Shown here one piece after another: positions 6,644 through 14,321 of a DNA stretch of 27,506 nucleotides. Below the pieces are notes generated by a model that saw only the letters and a program-made list of their open reading frames with translations, did no database searches and was not told the origin of the DNA. Positions within the stretch are counted from its first letter, which is position 1. Every line of letters starts with the position of its first letter. The DNA comes from Flavobacteriales bacterium (GTDB taxonomy: Bacteria; Bacteroidota; Bacteroidia; Flavobacteriales; Flavobacteriaceae). A program made the position numbers and the translations under genes. The stretch spans positions 1-27,506 of the forward strand of contig WGAP01000210.1 in the NCBI GenBank assembly GCA_015494775.1, in the 5' to 3' direction.

Positions 6644-8917
6644 ATGAAAAGAAAAATTACCGCATTATTACGGCCTTTTTTACCGGAAAAAGGGATACAA
6701 ACCGTTTGGTGTATTTCCGTGTTCACCGGTTTGTTGATGCTACCGGGTTGCTTACAGGCCCAGGTGGCCATTAACACCGACGGCAGCAACCCGGACAACT
6801 CCGCCATGCTGGATGTTAAAAGCACCGACAAAGGTATTTTGATTCCCCGAATGACACAAGCCCAGCGCGATGCCATCAGCGCACCCGCCACGGGTTTGTT
6901 GATTTACCAAACCGACAATATGCCGGGGTTTTATTATTGGGATGGGAATAATTGGGTGTTAGCTGAAGGAGCTAAAAAAATTGATGATCTAATTGATGGA
7001 CGAACTGTTTATAATAGCGTCTATTTAGGGCAATATGCAGGAATAAACGATGTTGGATACGCATTTATTCATGAAACAAGAAATACAGGAGTAGGAAATA
7101 AAACACTTTATTCAAATACATTAGGTAAGTACAATACCGCAATTAGTTTTGCATCACTTTATTCCAATACGACGGGGAATAATAATTTGGCTAATGGTGT
7201 ACAAGCACTTTATTCCAATACGACGGGGAATAATAATCTGGCTAATGGTGTAAAGGCACTTTATTCCAATACGACGGGGAATAATAATCTGGCTAATGGT
7301 GTACAAGCACTTTATTCCAATACGACGGGGAATAATAATCTGGCTAATGGTGTACAAGCACTTTATTCCAATACAATAGGGCATCATAATATAGCTATTG
7401 GGATTAAATCACTGTTTCACAATACAACAGGTTATGGTAATATTGCAATAGGAGATTCGGCTATGTATTACAATGTCACTGGAAAAAATAATATTGCTAT
7501 AGGTAATAATTCACTAGTTCATTCAACTTATTCGGATTTAAACATTGCTATTGGAGATTCAGCACTAGTAAATAATACGAGTGGGAGAAATAATATTGCT
7601 ATTGGATCGCAAGCACTAATGAATAATAATTATAATAATAATTTAGCTATCGGATATAAGGCGCTATATTCGAATCAATATGGTTTTAATAATCTTGCTA
7701 TTGGATATGGAGCTTTATATTTAAATTCTACTGGGGAAGAAAATATTGCTATTGGAATGTCATCACTTCATTATAATGATGGTAGTGGAAATACAGCTGT
7801 TGGATATGCTGCCCTATTTAAAAATAGAACAGGACATGATAATACTTCCTGTGGGTATGAAAGTCTTTATAATAATAATGGAGGTAGCGAGAATACTGGT
7901 ATAGGCTCATGGGCACTTAGAGATTGTTATTATGGAAATTTTAATACCGCGATAGGATCGAATTCTCTTCTGAGTAATTATCGTGGCGATTACAATACGG
8001 CCAATGGATATTGTGCTCTTTTTTTTAATCAAGGGGAAAAAAATACATCAACAGGTGCTTTTTCTCTTTATAATAATAATTCTGGAAAGTTTAATTCGGC
8101 TTTCGGACTCGGAGCTCTTTATGATAACATTTCCGGTAGTTATAACACGGCATTGGGAAGTTATGCACTATCATCCAATAATGGTAATTATAATACCGTA
8201 ATTGGTTACAAAGCACTTTCTGATACCTTAATTTATGGTTATTCTAATACAGTTGTTATTGGTGCAAAAGCCATGGTTCATGGAAATGAATCAATTGCTA
8301 TTGGTGTTCACACTAACCCTGATCTTTATTCCAATTTTGGGTCTTATGCCATTGCTCTTGGTTCATATGCTTCAAACTCAGGTGATAATTCAACAGCTTT
8401 GGGGTATTATGCTCACACCTTAGGCAATAACCAAATCCGGCTGGGCAACAGTTCGGTTTCCAGCATCGGCGGGTATGCCAACTGGACCAATGTGTCGGAT
8501 GCGCGGTTTAAGACGGATGTGCAGGAAAATGTGGTGGGTTTGCCGTTTATCATGAAATTGCGTCCTGTAACTTATCATTTGGACATGGACGCCATTGCCA
8601 AGTTCCAACACACGCCCGACAGCTTGCGCCTGCCTGAAAGCGAAAAGCTCAAAGCCGGCGAATTGCAAAGCGGTTTTATCGCCCAGGAAGTGGAACAGGC
8701 TGCCCGCAGTGTGGGTTATGATTTCCACGGGGTGGATACGCCGGACAATCCGGATGATTTTTACGGCCTGCGTTATGCGGAGTTTGTGGTTCCTTTGGTG
8801 AAAGCGGTGCAGGAGCAACAGGAGATGATTGAATCTTTGAAGAGGAAAGTGGAACGTCAGGAGGCGGAAATCGAGGAATTAAAAAGAATGGTACATAAAT
8901 TGATACATAACAATTGA
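6644..8917 (+). CDS. Repeat-rich surface fibre/adhesin with C-terminal S74-type intramolecular chaperone domain
   Basis: The protein has 757 residues. An N-terminal hydrophobic export segment (about 21-36, ending near LQAQ) is followed by VAINTDGSNPDNSAMLDVKS, a stretch common at the start of Bacteroidota tail-fibre-like proteins. From about residue 170 to 600 there are some 25 copies of a 16-17-residue repeat (consensus ALYSNTTGNNNLANGVQ, with N-[IT]AIG) like the left-handed beta-roll of YadA/Hep_Hag heads. At S618-D619 (VSDARFKTDV) begins a domain matching the S74 endosialidase-type chaperone, whose Ser/Asp pair self-cleaves in phage fibres. Residues about 718-757 are a heptad coiled coil. 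The likely product is a trimeric surface fibre. The central part (6950-8410) is far more AT-rich than both ends. A terminator follows at 8952. Confidence 0.88.
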   Translation: MKRKITALLRPFLPEKGIQTVWCISVFTGLLMLPGCLQAQVAINTDGSNPDNSAMLDVKSTDKGILIPRMTQAQRDAISAPATGLLIYQTDNMPGFYYWDGNNWVLAEGAKKIDDLIDGRTVYNSVYLGQYAGINDVGYAFIHETRNTGVGNKTLYSNTLGKYNTAISFASLYSNTTGNNNLANGVQALYSNTTGNNNLANGVKALYSNTTGNNNLANGVQALYSNTTGNNNLANGVQALYSNTIGHHNIAIGIKSLFHNTTGYGNIAIGDSAMYYNVTGKNNIAIGNNSLVHSTYSDLNIAIGDSALVNNTSGRNNIAIGSQALMNNNYNNNLAIGYKALYSNQYGFNNLAIGYGALYLNSTGEENIAIGMSSLHYNDGSGNTAVGYAALFKNRTGHDNTSCGYESLYNNNGGSENTGIGSWALRDCYYGNFNTAIGSNSLLSNYRGDYNTANGYCALFFNQGEKNTSTGAFSLYNNNSGKFNSAFGLGALYDNISGSYNTALGSYALSSNNGNYNTVIGYKALSDTLIYGYSNTVVIGAKAMVHGNESIAIGVHTNPDLYSNFGSYAIALGSYASNSGDNSTALGYYAHTLGNNQIRLGNSSVSSIGGYANWTNVSDARFKTDVQENVVGLPFIMKLRPVTYHLDMDAIAKFQHTPDSLRLPESEKLKAGELQSGFIAQEVEQAARSVGYDFHGVDTPDNPDDFYGLRYAEFVVPLVKAVQEQQEMIESLKRKVERQEAEIEELKRMVHKLIHNN
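7155..7374 (+). repeat. Four tandem 51-bp repeats plus partial fifth, inside the fibre gene
   Basis: Units start at 7155, 7206, 7257 and 7308, each exactly 51 bp (17 codons). A fifth starts at 7359 and diverges after about 16 bases. Units 3 and 4 are identical and the others differ at only a few bases, whereas later protein repeats have diverged strongly at DNA level. The repeats keep the reading frame, so unit gain or loss would change fibre length without breaking the gene. Confidence 0.92.
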
Positions 8918-8951
8918 TTGCATATCAATTGGACTTTTGCCTTGTTGTATT

Positions 8952-8990
8952 TCACCCTGCCATGTGGGTTTGTGGCGGGGTGATTTTTTT
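8952..8990 (+). terminator. Rho-independent terminator of the fibre gene
   Basis: TCACCCTGCCA (8952-8962) pairs with TGGCGGGGTGA (8973-8983) with one G-T wobble, followed by seven T (8984-8990). A second small hairpin (8911-8918 with 8924-8931) overlaps the stop codon. The T-run directly abuts repeat copy B. Confidence 0.88.
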
Positions 8991-9069
8991 GCGCCAGGGA
9001 TGGGAGCGGTTATGTGTGGATGTGCGCCGTAGGCCTGCCGTGGCGGAGGGGAGCCACGCCCGCATCCAC
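8991..9069 (+). repeat. Interspersed modular repeat, copy B (5' part only)
   Basis: It starts with GCGCCAGGGATGGGAGCGG followed by TTATG (8991-9014), identical over 24 bases to 10747-10770. A hairpin follows with arms GTGGATG (9016-9022) and CATCCAC (9063-9069) and an inner stem GTGGC/GCCAC (9040-9057). The middle AGCGGACAGCCCG block and the GGCGCCC end are not found downstream, so this copy is incomplete. Confidence 0.6.
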
Positions 9070-9312
9070 CACTTGGATAGCGCTCTTAACCATGCCGATG
9101 CTTATTCCTGCGTGGCCCGTGAAATGCGCATCCATTCCGCCCTGATGGAGCATGCGGTCGCATCGGTGATAGTGGAATACCACCGGAACCGGGACCAACG
9201 ATTTTCTTTTAGGCCTATTATTTGGACGATTCGGCGGCCTGCGTTCTGCTGCGGGCGAAAGGCATCAATAACCGACTGTTCATGCCAAAACCAAAATAAT
9301 TCAGGCAAGGTA
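9070..9312. other. Intergenic stretch without recognised content
   Basis: There is no credible gene between copy B and the lipoprotein promoter. Open frames on both strands here are short, have no recognisable protein motifs and run through the hairpins of copy B. Composition resembles the GC-richer chromosome rather than the AT-rich gene that follows. It may be decayed sequence left by the repeat. Confidence 0.4.
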
Positions 9313-9340
9313 TTGGAGTAAAAAAATTTTTAATATCTTG
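9313..9340 (+). promoter_or_regulatory. Candidate promoter of the TlpA-like lipoprotein gene
   Basis: TTG (9313-9315), 18 bases, TATCTTG (9334-9340) approximates the Bacteroidota promoter with one T missing in the -7 element. An imperfect stem (GCAAGGTATT with AATATCTTGC, 9303-9341) overlaps it, so the region could also form a hairpin. Confidence 0.4.
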
Positions 9341-9394
9341 CTTACAAAAGAAGATTGAGACTGATTTAGAAAAACAACCATAAATCAATTTTTC

Positions 9395-10543
9395 ATGAAA
9401 GACAATAAATTTTTTGTCATTTTATTTTTGGGTTTAATATTTTTTCCCGCTTGCAAGAATAAGAAGCAAGAACGTGAAATAACTCCAAAAAATGATTTTT
9501 ATATTAAAGCTAATATTACCGGATTTCCTGATAGTACAAAGGTTTATCTTACAAATAATGATTTAGAAAAAGTAATTGATAGCACTTATCTTTTGAAGGA
9601 TAAATTTGAATTCAAAGGCAAAATCGTAAACAAAGAACCAGTTAGTTTAAATATCACAATTGAATCAGATAAGTATTATGGAATATCATTATACATTTTA
9701 AATGATACGGTCACAATAAAGGGAAAAAAGGAAGATATTCCCTATAACCTAGAAATTTCAGGGTCTGAAACACAAGACGGAGTCATTAAGCTGAATAAAC
9801 TGACTCAAAAATATCAATTGCTAAGAGATTCATTGGCCCAAGCATTTTTTAAAATGAATAAAAAAGACCAAGAAAAATATGACGATAAAATATGGGATAG
9901 TATTAACAAAATCGACAAAAAAATTAGCCAAATAACAAAAGACTATATCGTTAAAAATATAAACACTTATAGTGCAATTCGTGAGTTATACTACATTGAA
10001 GAAGAGTTTGATAAAGACAGTTTATCAAAGTTATTCAATAAAATCAACCCGGATTTAAGGAAATCAAAATACGGACTTGCCATAGAAACATATTTAAAAA
10101 ATCCGGTTGTTAAAGTAAATGAACCTTATTATGATTTTACTGCCTATAATCAAAAAGGTGAGAAAGTGCGGTTTTCAAGTTTTTTTGATGGAAAAAGATA
10201 TATTTTACTGGATTTTACACAAACCTATTGTGCGCCTTGCATTATGGCGAATAAAGAATTAAAAAAAATAAATAGTAAATATAAAGACTCAATTAGAATC
10301 GTAAGTTTTTGCGTTGATAAAAATAAAGAAACGTGGAAAAAGGGATTGGATAGAGATAAAATAAATTGGCCAAGTCTTTGGGACGGTAAAGGTAGATTAA
10401 GCAAAACTTTCGTAAAATATGGTATCAAAGGGACTCCCACATTTTTTATCATAAATCCAAAGGGAATTATCATAAAAAGAATCCCCGGCTATGGCGAAGG
10501 TATTCTGATAAAAGTATTAAAAGAGAAAAAAATTATTCAGTAA
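9395..10543 (+). CDS. TlpA-like thioredoxin-fold lipoprotein (DUF4369-type N-terminus)
   Basis: The protein has 382 residues. A short signal peptide ends in FPAC, so C20 is the likely lipidated cysteine. Residues about 35-125 look like the DUF4369 beta-sandwich (IKANITGFPDSTKVYL, DSTYLLKDKFEFKG). A lysine-rich helical linker covers 130-235. Residues about 240-382 are an AhpC/TlpA thioredoxin fold with redox motif CAPC (279-282) and cis-proline GTPTF (346-350). It probably works as a membrane-anchored periplasmic thiol-disulfide oxidoreductase. Base and codon use are strikingly AT-rich, with many AAA, AAT and ATA codons, unlike neighbouring genes. It stands alone, bracketed by repeat copies B and C, which suggests recent acquisition. 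No strong terminator follows. Confidence 0.88.
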   Translation: MKDNKFFVILFLGLIFFPACKNKKQEREITPKNDFYIKANITGFPDSTKVYLTNNDLEKVIDSTYLLKDKFEFKGKIVNKEPVSLNITIESDKYYGISLYILNDTVTIKGKKEDIPYNLEISGSETQDGVIKLNKLTQKYQLLRDSLAQAFFKMNKKDQEKYDDKIWDSINKIDKKISQITKDYIVKNINTYSAIRELYYIEEEFDKDSLSKLFNKINPDLRKSKYGLAIETYLKNPVVKVNEPYYDFTAYNQKGEKVRFSSFFDGKRYILLDFTQTYCAPCIMANKELKKINSKYKDSIRIVSFCVDKNKETWKKGLDRDKINWPSLWDGKGRLSKTFVKYGIKGTPTFFIINPKGIIIKRIPGYGEGILIKVLKEKKIIQ

Positions 10544-10746
10544 ACAAAGTCTTACAACTAAACATAGTGAATGGGTTGATTATCAGCTGTTTGGATATAT
10601 CTACGTTATATTTGACATTAAACAATCCACATCATTTTAGGTAAATAAATAATGTTCTTCATTTTTTGCAGTTGGAGATCGCAAATCACCAATCGATGTT
10701 CCAATGTTTGATGTTCATCCTTCGAGGGCTTGCCGCCCGAGGTCAT

Positions 10747-10903
10747 GCGCCAGGGATGGGAGCGGTTATGCGTGGGTCGTCCGCGCATTTGAGCGGACAG
10801 CCCGGCCGCAAGGGGCGAGCGAAGCGAGTCCCGCCTCATGAATGTGCCGCAATGCAAACAAGGTGAAGCAGTGCGGCATACATGAATGAGGGCGGGGCGC
10901 CCT
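10747..10903 (+). repeat. Interspersed modular repeat, copy C (most complete short form)
   Basis: The 5' block GCGCCAGGGATGGGAGCGG plus TTATG (10747-10770) is followed by a small hairpin (ATGCG 10768-10772 with CGCAT 10784-10788), the middle block AGCGGACAGCCCGG (10792-10805) and a larger hairpin. That hairpin pairs about 10830-10850 with 10873-10896 (CCGCCTCAT with ATGAGGGCGG, GCCGC with GCGGC). The 3' end GGGGCGCCC then leads into an A/T-rich run. GCGCC at the start can pair with GGCGC at the end, closing a multi-arm structure. It fills most of the 368-base gap between two convergent genes. The rest of the gap (10544-10746) shows only a weak GC-rich hairpin near 10720-10742. Confidence 0.65.
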
Positions 10904-10911
10904 AATAAATA

Positions 10912-13900
10912 TTAAAATATCGCTTGCAAAGCCAAATGCCCCGTGTGAATCACCGGTTCGGTGCCGGTTTTGCGCATTTGATAAAACAACTGCAAACGGA
11001 TGTTTTGATAAAGCCGCCGCGACCAATGCAAGTCGAAAATCCAATTGTTGCCCGGGCGCAGTCCTTCCAGTATGCGATAACCCACGGGCGAAAGCGGATT
11101 GCCTTCGAAACGCACCGCCGCATAACGCACCGAAAGCCCGAAATTACCGGGTTTGGGCGTTGCATGCCAATCGTAACGAACCAGGACATCCCAAGCGGTC
11201 ATCGGCCGGCCCGACGAGAAGCGCCGGGTGTGCATCAGCCGGCTTTCCCAATGTTGACGTTTGTTGCTCCCGCCGGCGGCCAATCCGCCGTCGTAGCTTT
11301 GAACCGCCAGGTTTTTGAGCGCGTAAAATTCCGAGCGTGTCGAAACGTAGCGGTTGTTGAAAAACATTTCGAGCCAAGGGCCGTTTTTTGTCCGGTAGCG
11401 TGCCGTCCAGCTTTGCAGGCGGTTGAATTGGTAGTTTTTCCCGTTGTAGGTAAAATCGGTCAGTGCGCGCAGGTTGAGCCGGTAACGCAGCCGCAAAGCA
11501 TCGAAGGGTTGCCAGCTTTGTTCCCACTGCAACAGGTCGTTACGCTCATCGGCCGAAAGGCCCGTAACCCAAAGGCCGCCGGTATGTTCGCGCAGGCCCG
11601 AACGGGCGGATTCTACATCGAGACGAAAAGTCCAATGCATGAAGGCAGGCAATTTCGTCCACCGGCGGGCGGGGTCGAAACGGGCGTGCACATTCCACTG
11701 TTGCCTTGTGGCGGGCAGGTATTTGACCGAAGGCAGGATGACCATGATGTAGTCGGCGCGGTCGGAATAATAGGCGGGTTCGAATTCGCCGTCCTGTGCA
11801 ATGCCGTCGCCGTTGTAGTCGTTCCAAACGTATTGTCCTTGGCCTTGCGGCACTTGGCGGTAAATCACTTCGTTGCGAATGATTCGCGAAGCGGCGTGGA
11901 GCGCTTGGATGTCCCAGTGGAACGCTTGCAAGCTGTCGGTTCCCGTCCAACGGGTGGTGAAGTCCCAATCGGGATTTCCGGTCGAACGGAGTCCGTCAAG
12001 GCGGCGGATTTGCACATCAAACCGGTTACGGCGCGTCAGGAAGCGCCAACGGGCTTTGAGGATGTTTTCTGCCAGGGTGGTGTTCCAACGGCCGTTGTTG
12101 ATGCTGTCGGACCGGTTGTTTCGGTAGGACAGGCGGAAAAGGTGCCGGCCGTGTATCCATCGCAGTCCGGTTTCCCATTGGTTGAGCCGGTAGTTGAGCG
12201 TGTCGGCGGTGCCGTTGCGGCTACGGTTGCGTTGTTCGCGTTGCCAGCGCACAAAAGGACGCCAAGCACCGGTATTGCGGTTCAATTCGGTTTGGAACCG
12301 GTAAAAATTTCTGTGCACGTCCGAGGCCCGGCCCGAAACCAGGCGCAAATCCATAAGATGCTGCCAACCGGATTTATTTAGGCGCTCGCTCAGTCCGCCC
12401 TGCAACAATCTAAGCGTGTCGGCAATGCGTAAACGTGCTTGGCGTGCTTGGATGTCAAAAATACTGTCGTGCCGGGATTCCGTAGCCTCGATAAGCGAAT
12501 AGTTTTCCACCGGCAGTCGGGTCAAATCCCATTGGTGCAGAAAACCGGCCGCCTGAACCGGGTCGGGTGAGCGATAACCCGCCGGCATATTTTGCCAACT
12601 CAATTTGGCGGCATATTTTTTCCCTTGGGGTTTGAAGGCGATTTTGCCGGCCGTGGCAAATTTGTTGATTCTGTTTTGTCGTCCGGCAAAAAACATATTG
12701 GGATTTAGATAATGATAAACCGTTTGCAGTTCGGCATCCCCGTTTTTCCATTGGCGACGCCATCGGATGCCCGTGTAGCGCCGGTCGGACGGCGGTCGTA
12801 TGCGAATGTAAGGCACATAATCGCCCCGGCCGGTGCCCACATAAACGAAAACGGGCCCGCGGGCCAAATAGCGGTCGAGCCGGTAGTCGCCTTTACCGTT
12901 GCCTACATAGGAAAAACGCACTGCATAGTATGTGGTGGACGAATTTGGCGTGGAAACATAAACGAAATACGAAGTATTTCCCGCATTTTGACGTTCGTAC
13001 AAAATGTCTTCGTCCCCTGTGCCGGCTTCATGCCAGCCGGGTACCCAAAGCATTTCGTCTCCCGGATTTTGACGCAAGAAAGCCACGGTGCTACTATCCA
13101 AGGAAGTGAGCAATGTCCGGTGCGGATTGTCGGTTTCGTTATACCAAAACCATTCCCACCGGTTATTGCCTTGTGACCATTGCATCCGGTCGAAGGACGA
13201 CCAACGCACGAATTGGCGTGCGGCATATTGGAATTCCACCGTCAACCGGTCGCCCGTGTTGATGTCCAAGCCGGGATTGAGCAAGAGCCGTGCCCGTCCA
13301 TAGTCGATTTGATAATCCCGGTCTTTTCCTTCGTTCAGCCGGCGGCCGTTGAGGTAAACGCGTTCGCTTCCATGCAGGATATAAATTTCGTGCTCGCCCG
13401 CATCGGTTTGCAAAGCGAATGGGCCGTAATCGCCGGTGTGCAGGATGAATTCATTGCGGGCATAACGTCCTTTTTGTTGGGCCACGGAAAAATCTCCCTG
13501 CCAATTGCCTGTTTTGTAGCCGATGCCCAGCCCTTTGTTGTCGCGAGTGAAGGCGAGCAAGGGGCTGCGGTATTGCCAAAGACTGTCGCCGCCTGCGGCA
13601 TTCCATCCGGGACCTTGGATGCGCACATAAATCCGGTTGAGGTCTTTGAAAGTGGTGGTTACGCTTTCGTAGCCCATAGGCAGGTTGTCGTCGCGGATGT
13701 GGGCTTGCAAGCGGATGTTGTCGGTAACGGTACCACTGAGTCGTAAATCCAGACGGCTTTGGGGGACGGGATTTTGGCGGTTGCCGGCCAAAAGACCTTG
13801 TTCCCAAACACCCGAGCTTTGCAAACCCCCGAGCAGTGATTTGGTGTTTTCATCCCGGTTGTCGAACGGCGTAGGAGCCACGGATTTGATAAAAAGCAAA

Positions 13901-14214
13901 CGGTCGGTTCCGTACCATGAGGCGGGGTAGCGGTAATAGCGGATGCGAAGCGTATCGGGATGCCCTGTGGTGTCTTTCCAAAAAAGACGCGCATGCACGG
14001 GGTCGGTGGTGTATAAACTGTCGGGTAAGGAATGCGTTTGTTTATCGGAAACGACGATATGTCCGGGCCAAACCGAAACACTGTCGAAGTTTATCACCGG
14101 ATGCCAGGCCAAAGTGGTGTCGCGGCTTTGCAGGCCGATGATTTCCTGCGCCTGCAACAAGGCCGTGGCGTGCAGCAGAAAAAGGAAAGCTACGAAGCTT
14201 GATTTGGCTTGCAT
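10912..14214 (-). CDS. Large putative outer-membrane beta-barrel protein, family not named
   Basis: The protein has 1100 residues. A clear signal peptide (about 1-22, ending LLQAQ) and a C-terminal phenylalanine after alternating residues (GHLALQAIF) suggest an outer-membrane barrel. The long second half is rich in alternating aromatic and charged strands such as NLRALTDFTYNGKNYQFNRL. Around residues 290-335, VYLNGRRLNEGKDRDYQIDY and LTVEFQY resemble the beta-sandwich repeat found in large Bacteroidota surface proteins such as SprA. DYNGDGIAQDGEFE near 799-812 is an EF-hand-like calcium loop. I do not recognise a named family or function. It stands alone between a convergent repeat and the SOD terminator. 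Confidence 0.8.
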   Translation of the reverse strand: MQAKSSFVAFLFLLHATALLQAQEIIGLQSRDTTLAWHPVINFDSVSVWPGHIVVSDKQTHSLPDSLYTTDPVHARLFWKDTTGHPDTLRIRYYRYPASWYGTDRLLFIKSVAPTPFDNRDENTKSLLGGLQSSGVWEQGLLAGNRQNPVPQSRLDLRLSGTVTDNIRLQAHIRDDNLPMGYESVTTTFKDLNRIYVRIQGPGWNAAGGDSLWQYRSPLLAFTRDNKGLGIGYKTGNWQGDFSVAQQKGRYARNEFILHTGDYGPFALQTDAGEHEIYILHGSERVYLNGRRLNEGKDRDYQIDYGRARLLLNPGLDINTGDRLTVEFQYAARQFVRWSSFDRMQWSQGNNRWEWFWYNETDNPHRTLLTSLDSSTVAFLRQNPGDEMLWVPGWHEAGTGDEDILYERQNAGNTSYFVYVSTPNSSTTYYAVRFSYVGNGKGDYRLDRYLARGPVFVYVGTGRGDYVPYIRIRPPSDRRYTGIRWRRQWKNGDAELQTVYHYLNPNMFFAGRQNRINKFATAGKIAFKPQGKKYAAKLSWQNMPAGYRSPDPVQAAGFLHQWDLTRLPVENYSLIEATESRHDSIFDIQARQARLRIADTLRLLQGGLSERLNKSGWQHLMDLRLVSGRASDVHRNFYRFQTELNRNTGAWRPFVRWQREQRNRSRNGTADTLNYRLNQWETGLRWIHGRHLFRLSYRNNRSDSINNGRWNTTLAENILKARWRFLTRRNRFDVQIRRLDGLRSTGNPDWDFTTRWTGTDSLQAFHWDIQALHAASRIIRNEVIYRQVPQGQGQYVWNDYNGDGIAQDGEFEPAYYSDRADYIMVILPSVKYLPATRQQWNVHARFDPARRWTKLPAFMHWTFRLDVESARSGLREHTGGLWVTGLSADERNDLLQWEQSWQPFDALRLRYRLNLRALTDFTYNGKNYQFNRLQSWTARYRTKNGPWLEMFFNNRYVSTRSEFYALKNLAVQSYDGGLAAGGSNKRQHWESRLMHTRRFSSGRPMTAWDVLVRYDWHATPKPGNFGLSVRYAAVRFEGNPLSPVGYRILEGLRPGNNWIFDLHWSRRLYQNIRLQLFYQMRKTGTEPVIHTGHLALQAIF

Positions 14215-14258
14215 ACGGAAATAACGCTTCGGGCTTCAATTTATGTTTTTCCGCGGCA

Positions 14259-14293
14259 AAAGAAAAACCGGCCGCTCATCATCGGCCGGTTTC
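14259..14293 (-). terminator. Rho-independent terminator of the superoxide dismutase gene
   Basis: On the minus strand AACCGGCCG pairs with CGGCCGGTT (14266-14274 with 14283-14291), followed by TTTTTCTTTT. It lies about 30 bases after the SOD stop and upstream of the barrel-protein gene, separating the two. Confidence 0.87.
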
Positions 14294-14321
14294 CTAATGG
14301 TTAACCCTATGAAAACTCCAA

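Noticed and set aside
7155..7374. Possible CRISPR array
   Set aside because: The regular 51-bp repeats have no unique spacers, lie in frame inside a coding sequence and encode a known beta-roll repeat.
7154..7387. 77-codon minus-strand frame in the tandem repeats
   Set aside because: It is the complement of the 51-bp repeats and is open only because the unit length is a multiple of three.
8914..9321. 135-codon frame after the fibre gene
   Set aside because: It begins inside the fibre gene end, passes through the terminator and repeat copy B, and shows no protein family or coding-like composition.
10924..12381. 485-codon open frame opposite the large barrel protein gene
   Set aside because: Codon-register shadow. 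The minus-strand frame has a signal peptide and a barrel-like C-terminus.
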